Source of the DNA: Aureobasidium sp. EXF-3400
Lineage: Eukaryota; Ascomycota; Dothideomycetes; Dothideales; Saccotheciaceae
Length of the DNA stretch: 64,000 nt
Assembly: GCA_024195585.1 (NCBI GenBank)
Contig: SWBL01000122.1
Coordinates: forward strand, 1-64,000
Direction: 5' to 3'
Every line of letters begins with the position of its first letter. The stretch's first letter is position 1. The notes beneath the pieces are model-generated. The model was given only the letters and a program-made list of their open reading frames with translations, searched no databases and had not been told where the DNA came from. Shown in pieces: positions 56,509 to 64,000 of the stretch. The position numbers were made by a program, and so were the translations under genes.

Positions 56509-59500
56509 TCAGCCATCTAAGCTTGTGTGATCCTCTACTGGTTGTAGCTCCCACCGAATACAATCTTGGTACAGTGTGCCGCCCCATGTTACTGGGACGC
56601 TGATACCAGTATTAGAGCCTTGGAATTGATCAGTCCCGATGCTCCGATTTTCAGCATGATACAATGACTTACATGAGGAATATATAGATCCAAGAACTGT
56701 TTTGCACATATCCATAGCGTCAGGTCCCGAGAGATCCAGTGTTGGACAGCCCTTATCGTCGTCATCATTCCATTGTGCAGAGAGCTGGATTGGGTTACCA
56801 CTACGAATGGACCCAGACTGTCCGTTGGGGAAGTAGAGATCACCCGATGAGGTGTTCTGCCCAGGGCTAAAAATCTTGCCCTGGGATTGCATGCTTTGAC
56901 AAAAGTCGTTCACAGCTTCCACAGCAAACTCAATGGAGACTTCGTAAGTCCCGTCAGTTTCTGTGGCGACAGGCGCTGAATTACAAGTTGCAGTGCCTAT
57001 CGACATTGTCTTGGATGCTTCAGTTGACACGACCGAAGACGTCGTTGTCGCCGTCGCAGCCGCATCAGCTGATGTTGTTGATACGACCGACGACTCTAGA
57101 CTTGTGGATGATGCCGAATCCTGTCCCAGGTCATTGTCAGAAGTTGCTCCACCGATGGGGAAATCCGAAATGTCCCAGCCTGGAACCACACAATCTTCTC
57201 CCTCTTCCTCTTCCTCTTCCTCTTCCTCGTCCTCTTCATCTTCGTCTTCATCTTCATCTCCCTCGTCTTCGTCTTCATCGGCTGGCGGTGGAACAGGAAT
57301 TATAGACGCCGTTTCTGCGGCTATAGCTGAGGTTTCGACAGATTTTGTTGTCGCATCAGTGGTACTTGTGGCCTCTTCGGTCTTGTCCGAAGGTTTTGTG
57401 GAAGTTGGCGTCGAAGACAATTCTGGCGTTGCAATAGGTGTAGGAGTCGGCTTGACACCCACGACATGAATATGAGGCAGACTCGGTAGATCCATCGTAA
57501 TCGGAGGATTGATCTTGCCAGTATCAAAAGGATCTTCGATGCTCATGACGGGGTCAAGAGTCTCAGATAAGTCATTGATTGTGATTCGTGACCATTCAAC
57601 TTTATCGGTGGTAAAAGGCGGGAACGTGATCGTCTTGCCATCTTCTGTAACGGGCTCCCTGGTGATAGTCGTAGGCGTCGGCAGTGTATATGGAGGCAAT
57701 ACCACCGAGCAAGGAACCGAGGTACATGTAACAACTGGTGAACTGACTTCCCAGACGTCGCTCAATGTAATGTATGAGCCATTAACAGCAGACAAAGTCG
57801 ATGTAGTAGACGATGCCTGTGAGGAACCCAGTTCTGTCGCAACGTCACTGGAAGTCACCCTGGTACCTTCATCACTCGTCAAGACCGATGTGAACATAGG
57901 TTCAGTGGTCAAAGTCGATGTGAGAACAGTCGAAGTATTGCTCTGATCACTGTCAGTCGAGAACAAAGATGAAACATTCCTGCTGGCTACAGTAGTCATT
58001 GGGACAGTCGTTGTGCTATCGGTAGTTGAGTTTGTCGTTGACAGACCCGTCGTCGTGTTGGGCTCATTGGCGGACGTGCTCCAGCTGAATGGAAGATTAA
58101 CAGGGGAAGAAGTAAGTATCGAAGTGATGAAGCCTGACGACATTCCGAATGGTAGCATGGTGGTATGGTTTCCGACAGGATTGGTCCAGAGTGAGGTCGA
58201 GTTGCCGGATGCTTGAACACTGGTGAAATTTTGTACAGTCTGAGTATTGTTGAAGCCATCCCTCCTGCTGTAAGGGTTTTGAGATTGATTTGGGGCAGCA
58301 GGAAGACGTCGGCGAGAGCTGGTGCCGTTCAAAAATACCTCGTAGACATATTGAGCATTCTCGAGTGATGATCCTCGTTTTTTGTTGGGAGCTGAGACCG
58401 TATATTGAACCCATGCCACTCTGGCGTCAGATTCAGCATTCTTCGTTCTGAGTTGGTACGAATAGAGTCCTTTCTTCTGCTTTGCGAATATGTTCTAGCT
58501 CTAGTCAGCGAATGGTCAGGATAGTCAGGGAAGGTATGCGGGATTTTGACCACATGTTATATCGGCACGAGATGATGAAAGCACCGTGGCGGTTCATTCT
58601 AGTAGCTAGGTCTGTGACGAGTGAAGGTGTACAAAGAACTGTGCAGACATCCATGATAACCTCTTACAAACAATGCCAGCTTCTCTTGAGATAGTGTCGT
58701 GGGAAGGAAAGAATTTGGGAAACACTCACCGATAGTTCGCTCAATGCTTTGGCTTGGAAATCTTGATCGCTCTTTGGAAAAGCAAAACGAGCCTCCTTTC
58801 GGAACTTTCTCAGCGCCACCTCACCTTTCAATTTCGCTTTCCGATACAGTAAAGCTGGACCAGGGTTATCAGACGCCCATCTGTCGAACCATTCTGTGTT
58901 TTTTCCACATGCTGAGCTCTGAGGTGCGCAGTACGTTGTGCCTGCAAAGTCCAGTCCGGCGTTGGCATCTGCACCTATTCCAATCCCGCCTTGAATCGTA
59001 GTCGCGAAAGGAAACTCATCACAAGTGTACATCAACCCACTTGGGAAATCATCATAGTCCGCAATCTGATAGTTGGTTCTCTCTACCATCTTCTTAGTGT
59101 CCTTGTCAAGTACTTTCTGTTTGCCCGATGGATATTTCAGAAGGTTGTGGATTTCGATATTTTGTGGGGTTACTGGGTCTCTGTTCATGTCCGTGACCCA
59201 GATTGGTGGCTGGTCCGGCTCAGGACAGATGTGTGTATCCTTCCAGTTTCCGGGACAGATGCCAGGAACTCCCTTTTTCCCTCCCCTGCGAGTGTTTGCT
59301 CTCTTATGATCGGAATCATAGACCAATTCCATCTGGAGGGTGCCTGCGTTAGCTCCAGGCTGAGTCTTTTCGACATTGTTGCAAATGGCTCTCGCATAAT
59401 GGCAATTATACCAAACTGTGGGCGCTGGATTCATGGTTGCTACTGATGTCGATGGTTTTCCGTCCTTCTCAGACCACCAGGCTGTTCTGACGCCATTGTT

Positions 59501-59666
59501 AACCTCAACTCTGGTCCCACGGCTGTATTGGGCGCATGTGGTATGAACAAGCAAAGTCAACAGTAGCAATACCTATCACACATCGTTGTAAGAAGACAGG
59601 ACTCAAGTCGAGACTGACACAGCGTACCGCAGAAGACCGGGAGTTCATGATCGCTTTGGCGAGCAT
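56509..59666 (-). CDS. Secreted NucA/NucB-domain protein with Ser/Thr-rich and acidic linkers, four exons
   Basis: I assemble exons 59666-59628, 59572-58730, 58494-56673 and 56618-56509 (introns of 55, 235 and 54 bp) into 937 aa. The 13-codon first exon supplies the only ATG; joined to the next it makes a signal peptide (AVLLLTLLVHTTCA, cleavage about residue 27). Residues about 30-290 contain several Cys and the NucA/NucB nuclease signature CDEFPFATT (about 196). A Ser/Thr-rich region with many N-x-S/T sites, a Pro/Thr segment and a run of about 30 Asp/Glu follow. The final ~110 residues form a Cys-rich domain (DFCQSMQ, DMCKTVLGSIYSSC, YQDCIRWEL). The last intron is in frame, so reading through adds 18 residues. 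Bacterial NucA/NucB are secreted DNases; activity here is inferred. The 235-bp intron is unusually long and its model least certain. Confidence 0.75.
57195..57285 (-). repeat. Glu/Asp codon tract in the NucA/NucB gene
   Basis: A run of GAA/GAG/GAC/GAT codons (plus strand TCTTCC-like hexamers) encodes about 30 nearly uninterrupted acidic residues between the linker and the C-terminal domain. Such tracts change length easily. Confidence 0.8.
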
Positions 59667-60697
59667 TCTGAGAAGTCCAATATTGCTCGAGGCTTCAATG
59701 CTTCTGGTTCGAGTCCAATCATAACGATTATATATAGTGCATTACCTGTAGTAACAAATGGCGAAGGATTCAGGACCTTGAAACTGCTAGGGTGTAGGGC
59801 CGTCCGTAATCACTCCCATAATTTACACGGCGCCTAGTAGCAACTACCACTCTCGTTGAAAGAGCGAACATTTGAAAGAGACAGTGGCACCCCATGCACG
59901 TCTCGATTGGAAGGACACCATGGTCTCTTGTCTCGGTCTTTGCGAGAACCAGGTAACTGAAAGCAACATCCTTGCGAGTCAACGTCAAGCTCGACACTCA
60001 TTGATGTAAGCCTGTCAAGTAGCCGCGAGGATGACCGAAGTTACCTGAGGGAGTAGAAGAATCACACCACTGCTCTGCACACCATGGTTGTATCTGGTGG
60101 TAACTAGTGTCGCATGAAGATGTTAGAGGTAAGGCGTTCTGCTCACTGAAACAGCATACCTAGTGCCTTATCCTTCGGAACAAGGGCTCAACTGTGCTTA
60201 AGCGCCCAGCATCTGGGCGTCGACTCGGCGGTGTGAGGACGGACCTGATGTACAAGACAGAGATCTCGATTGGCACCAAAGTAAGGTAACTCTCGAACCA
60301 CAAGCCAGGGCTGCTAGTATACTTCACTATTGTGAATGAGTCAAGGAGCCCAGGAACCAATAAGATGTTGTTTGCGGAGCGCATCAAAATCCTCGCCATC
60401 GAGCTTGGTTTGCGAGCGCCACACGTTCAAGACTCCATCTGCACAGCCGATAAAGATGGGCCATAAACCTTCAAATGTCGAAAACACGTTGAACAGTCGC
60501 GATCGCTGGTTTGTTGAGTCTCGCGCGTGAGCCCGTAGAGGCGTGTTACGAATGTTGCCTCTTCAGTGCCCCTTCCGCCCATGAAGATGAAACGCTTGGC
60601 AAATTGACAAGGGTCTGCCATAAAACACACCTCGACATGGCACCATACTTAACTCATCCTTATTCAAATCTGATTGAATAACAGCGTTGATACAGAT
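59667..60697. other. Divergent promoter region, NucA/NucB gene / F-box-like gene
   Basis: About 1 kb with no supportable gene. The TATA-like element for the minus-strand gene is at its left edge. Confidence 0.4.
59729..59736 (-). promoter_or_regulatory. TATA element upstream of the NucA/NucB gene
   Basis: TATATATA lies 63 bp upstream of the ATG at 59666 on the minus strand, a sensible distance for a compact fungal promoter. It also supports the short first exon. Confidence 0.45.
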
Positions 60698-62158
60698 ATG
60701 GCTTCGACTCTGACTCCAGAAATTCTACAGATAATATTCTGTCAACTGCGTGAGCATCACGGTCCGGAAGCCCTTCTTCCGTCCACGCTGGTTTGCCAAC
60801 ACTGGAGGGACGTTGGTTGCCGGACTCTTTATACACACATTGTACTCACGAACGGCAATCTTGCGCGCTTCCTTGATTGCGCGATCAACCATCCCGAGCA
60901 CTTGACTGCGATCAAGTCGCTGACACTCAACATCCAGGCAATCGTCCTTCCGCGTTGGATTGAAAATGCTGAAATTCGAGAGTCTTACAGAAGAGATGGT
61001 CTGGAAGAGACAAGGGTGTTGTTAAGCCAACTTAAAACGCTCGCTGAAGTGGCTTTGCCAAATGCATCGAGTTTGAACACGTTCTCATTGTTTGTCTCCA
61101 TGCCAAAAGTCGCCAGAAGAAGACCTCGCCTTGACTACATTGGCTTCAGGATCGACAACGAAGTATTTGGTCAATTACTGCGAGCACTACCGACAAGCTG
61201 TGTGAATCTTGAAGTCGATACCGATATGTCGAATTGGTCTCCCCAGAAGAAACCGCATCACGTCTGCTCAGATCTCTGGCATGTGCTGCCACAAATGCGC
61301 CATGTCAAGCTCCGTATGCAGTCACTTTGCAGCAGAATGCTATACATCAACCATGAAGATCCTGATGATCGAGCTACTCAGACCGACATGACTTGTCTCG
61401 ACCAACTAGATGAGCAGCGTATTGTGAAGGCAGATCAGCTGCGTACGCTGACTATTTGCACCCGCTCGCGGAATGGTGCTGGACCTCTCTTTGTTGAATG
61501 CGGTTTTCTACAGGGAAATCTAGATCTAGGTGTCCAAGAGCCGTGGGGTCGCCCATCGCCTGGTAGAACACTAGCCCTAGCCGCAAATCTTGCCGCAACA
61601 TACAGAGCTGGTGGTTTTCCAAAAGCCTTACAACTTGAGATATCCCAGCCATGGTTCGAAATGGAAGATCAGGAGAATGACCCTCAACGGAAAGAACGAG
61701 CACAAGTCTATCGCAACGTGATGTTGTTGCGTGATTGTATGGCGGACAAGACTCTACCACAACCTCTAAGGCGAATCGACGGAGATGGCGAAATGTTAGC
61801 CTTCTACGACAAGACTGATACCTGCATGGTTGGAAAAGCTGACGACTTGCTACAATATGCGGAATACTCAGTCTGGCGTGAAACATCGTATGGGGCTCGC
61901 ATGCCTTGTTGCACCGACTCTGTACCTTCAGATGTTAGGCTTCAAGCCACACCATCTTTCATGTCGAGAGAGGAATGGCAGAAGCAATCCGACTTTGTCA
62001 TGATTGGTTGGAGAGAGGGAGAAAATCACGGTAGAAAGGTTGCAAGAGTGGTGCCGCTGCCTGGTGCCGACGCGGGCTTCGAAATCGACAAGATGCCTTT
62101 GTTAGAAGGAACACAAATCGGTGGTCAGGTCATTGAGTACTTCGGAGGAAACCTATGA
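60698..62158 (+). CDS. F-box-like domain protein
   Basis: 486 aa from the ATG at 60698; the frame upstream begins with TTG. The N-terminus TLTPEILQIIFCQL...LLPSTLVCQHWRDVGCRTLYTHI (about residues 3-50) is a good F-box-like pattern: Leu/Pro start, helix, Val-Cys-xx-Trp and Leu-Tyr. A region of weakly repeated Leu-rich segments follows (LTAIKSLTLNIQAIV, SCVNLEVDTDM, QMRHVKLRMQSLC, QLRTLTIC), as in fungal F-box proteins that use leucine-rich segments to hold substrate. It would act as a substrate receptor of an SCF ubiquitin ligase, or in another Skp1 complex. The C-terminus (about 380-486) is unassigned. Such genes are numerous and variable in filamentous ascomycetes. Confidence 0.75.
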   Translation: MASTLTPEILQIIFCQLREHHGPEALLPSTLVCQHWRDVGCRTLYTHIVLTNGNLARFLDCAINHPEHLTAIKSLTLNIQAIVLPRWIENAEIRESYRRDGLEETRVLLSQLKTLAEVALPNASSLNTFSLFVSMPKVARRRPRLDYIGFRIDNEVFGQLLRALPTSCVNLEVDTDMSNWSPQKKPHHVCSDLWHVLPQMRHVKLRMQSLCSRMLYINHEDPDDRATQTDMTCLDQLDEQRIVKADQLRTLTICTRSRNGAGPLFVECGFLQGNLDLGVQEPWGRPSPGRTLALAANLAATYRAGGFPKALQLEISQPWFEMEDQENDPQRKERAQVYRNVMLLRDCMADKTLPQPLRRIDGDGEMLAFYDKTDTCMVGKADDLLQYAEYSVWRETSYGARMPCCTDSVPSDVRLQATPSFMSREEWQKQSDFVMIGWREGENHGRKVARVVPLPGADAGFEIDKMPLLEGTQIGGQVIEYFGGNL

Positions 62159-62485
62159 GGGACTTGTGAGAAGCGACTGCTGTGAGCGATTTGGAAACAA
62201 CAGTCAGTTGACATGCAGAGATATCGACTTTACTACGAGTTCTAGATTCTGGCGAGTCCGCACGTGGATCAAACCTTGGCATACAGCAGCGTCTTTTGGA
62301 TCTGTCAACAAAGAAACAAAAAGACACTTGGTTTTCTTTGTTCAATATATTTTCCAGGAGAGATCGATGTGACTTCTGGTCTTTGTTCTCCTTCTCTTGA
62401 GCTCGCAACTGCCGGATCCGGCAACCATACCTATTGTGCACCTCGAGTACTACAGATATCCTGCAAATTAGAATTTTTCACCATC
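62159..62485. other. Spacer downstream of the F-box-like gene
   Basis: No gene seen; 3' flank of the F-box-like gene. Confidence 0.4.
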
Positions 62486-63412
62486 ATGGCAAGAGAAAAG
62501 CGTCCCCAAGCGATCATGCGCCCAGCTGCGACTTTACGTCCAGCCAGGCGAATGCGCCCCTTTGTCGCTGGTCCAGATGCAATCCCACTGGGTCTCATGG
62601 TCTCAACATAGAAACTCGGGGACTTCAACAGGGAAGGCTACATCAACTAACCTGTGAAATCGACAGCCATCGAACTCGATCTAGCCTTTGGATATGGTGC
62701 AATCATAAGACAAGCGGAGGAATAAGAGGACACTACCAACCTGGAGAGCCATACCATATTCATCCATGTCTCCAACGCAGCCAATGAAAAAACATGGATG
62801 AGGATGAAGATTGGGGAGCCATTCTGTCGTCTGTCGAGTTGGCTTTGCGGTTTCTGGATGATCCTGGGATCACACCTTTTTTCGCTGGCTTGGCAGGTAA
62901 CAATGTTAGGAAGCTGGATGATCCTATACATCAAAAGACTCATAATAGGGAATTTGCCCAGTAGAATTTCGACAACACGGTTGGTAAGGAGAACAATACT
63001 GCTACTGAAAATGCTTCGTTCGCGATGTAGTCTGGTATACCGAGTATCCAGTCCACATGGGTTTCTGCAAGAGAATGTCTACAAAAAAACTTCTGGGATG
63101 GAGAAGTGGCTAGATACGGTCTCGCCGCTTGTCGTCCAGAGAGGAAGAAAGGAGTTAGGGGACACTTGAAGAAGAACGTAAAACGACCCATTGGAAGCTG
63201 GCTTGAGTCCAAAGTCGCTGGCTTTGCATCATCTGACTGTAGATTGTAGAAATCAAAAGTCAAGAGCTGCTGTCAAGGCCGATGATATTGACAGAAGTGA
63301 TACAGAAGATGAGGAGGAAGATGGTTTCGTCATTAGAGGCAGGCACAAGAGGGCTGTTGAACTGGCTGAAGGTGATGAAGATGGTGATGTGCCGATGGCT
63401 GACGCTCTCTGA
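62486..63412 (+). pseudogene. Degenerate protein-coding region (possible pseudogene)
   Basis: From an ATG at 62486 one frame reads coding-like sequence (MRPFVAGPDAIPLGLM, AIELDLAFGYGAIIRQAEE, TIFIHVSNAANEKTW) but is cut by TAG at 62609, TAA at 62648 and TAA at 62723. At 62794 a second frame takes over (DEDWGAILSSVELALRFLDD, FWDGEVARYGLAACRPERKK) with TAG at 62962 and 63028. From about 63245 a third frame gives an acidic tail (SDTEDEEEDGFVIRGRHKR, DEDGDVPMADAL) to a TGA at 63410. Some of these breaks could be removed by short introns (a 67-bp candidate ends at 62666, a 47-bp candidate spans about 62984-63030), but their donors are weak or move the frame wrongly. I therefore favour a decayed gene. 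Family not recognised. Confidence 0.4.
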
Positions 63413-63835
63413 ACACTTAGCAAGAGGATAATTGGTTAGCTAAACCCTCCTAAAGGACACTCTGGCGATAAATTTCTAGGACATCATGCCCAATTTTCTG
63501 TGTTCGTTCGGATGCTGCGATGTGGATGTTCGATCATCCAGAAATACATTGTCGATAATGTTCACGGTTGTTGATCGAGGAGCGTCGCAAAGCTTCAAGA
63601 AATCGCACAAGCCGCACAGCTGAGCATCTGCCCAGACCCCACACACTATTCTTGTTGTTGAGCAGAATTCCTCGGCTTCACTGAAAAGACTTGTACTGTC
63701 TTGACATCGTCTTTATGCTCACTTCGATGTACTCTGGGAGAGCAGTTTCTAAGAGTTGGCGTTGTATCTCAGGGATACATTGTTATCTACTACGCAGCCT
63801 CACATCCAACAGCCAGAGAAAGCCCAGCTTTCACA
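63413..63835. other. Spacer before tRNA-Asn
   Basis: No gene seen. It may contain upstream sequence for the tRNA. Confidence 0.4.
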
Positions 63836-63931
63836 TCTTCCGTGGCGCAATTGGCTAGCGCGTTCGACTGTTAGATTTGCTTCTGCGGATCGGCTATCGA
63901 GAGGTTGACAGTTCAAGCCTGTCCGGGAGAG
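63836..63931 (+). tRNA. tRNA-Asn (anticodon GTT) with a 22-nt intron
   Basis: The acceptor stem TCTTCCG (63836-63842) pairs with CGGGAGA (63924-63930), with one G-U, followed by discriminator G. T8-G9 precede a D stem GCGC/GCGC with a loop containing GG. The anticodon stem is TTCGA/TCGAG and the spliced loop C-T-G-T-T-A-A holds anticodon GTT. A 22-nt intron (GATTTGCTTCTGCGGATCGGCT) follows position 37, the canonical site in eukaryotic nuclear tRNAs. The T arm is GACAG-TTCAAGC-CTGTC. The mature length is 74 nt before CCA addition. Confidence 0.92.
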
Positions 63932-63934
63932 CTC

Positions 63935-63942
63935 TTTTTTTT
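63935..63942 (+). terminator. RNA polymerase III terminator
   Basis: A run of eight T starts 4 nt after the tRNA discriminator base, as expected for Pol III termination. Confidence 0.85.
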
Positions 63943-64000
63943 CACATTTTCCATTTCTAGCAGTTCTATGGCTTCTTCTTTTTTCTCTTTGTTCTACTGG

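Noticed and set aside
1..64000. Transposons, CRISPR arrays, viral insertions, rRNA
   Set aside because: No transposase, reverse transcriptase, integrase, long terminal repeat or spaced repeat array was found by reading.

Overview
The window is nuclear DNA of a filamentous ascomycete. Genes lie on both strands with spacers of about 0.3-2.7 kb. Introns are mostly 47-77 bp with GTAAGT-like donors, and there are no operons. The gene set is fungal: a SidA/SidC siderophore locus, an OMS1-type methyltransferase, a GDS1-like winged-helix protein, peroxisomal amine oxidase, TATA-binding protein and a tRNA-Asn with an intron. A Dothideomycete is plausible, but I cannot fix the genus by reading.

Left part (1-24 kb): an FAD monooxygenase, a membrane-anchored ubiquitin protease, a GNAT acetyltransferase, a peroxiredoxin-like protein, TBP, a PTS1-bearing flavin amine oxidase, a small Cys-pair protein, an OMS1-like methyltransferase, a GDS1-like protein and an unknown Cys-containing protein. 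These look like independent housekeeping or accessory genes separated by gene-poor stretches.

Centre (24.4-47.5 kb): an intracellular-type siderophore locus. One NRPS gene of 4918 codons is encoded on the minus strand. It appears as two long open frames only because two introns flank a 65-nt micro-exon; spliced, it reads A-T-C-A-T-C-T-C-A-T-C-T-C-T-C, a ferrichrome-synthetase (SidC) layout. A full ABC-B transporter is transcribed away from it across a 1.4 kb promoter. An L-ornithine N5-monooxygenase (SidA) follows, with its last 25 codons on a separate exon. The shared promoter carries two complete ATCWGATAA elements within 30 bp, and the ABC-sidA spacer carries a third. This is the motif of the iron-responsive GATA repressor SreA, so iron-controlled co-expression is likely. 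SidA would make N5-hydroxyornithine, an acyltransferase encoded elsewhere would acylate it, and the NRPS would assemble the peptide.

Right part (47.8-64 kb): two small paralogous genes share one splice position and flank a coiled-coil gene whose stop codon lies in a 15-bp tandem repeat. Then come a membrane M28 peptidase of the transferrin-receptor/GCPII type with a short last exon, a Ser-rich protein with a C-terminal membrane segment, a secreted NucA/NucB-domain protein assembled from four exons, an F-box-like protein, a broken coding region, and tRNA-Asn(GTT). No transposon, CRISPR array or rRNA was seen.
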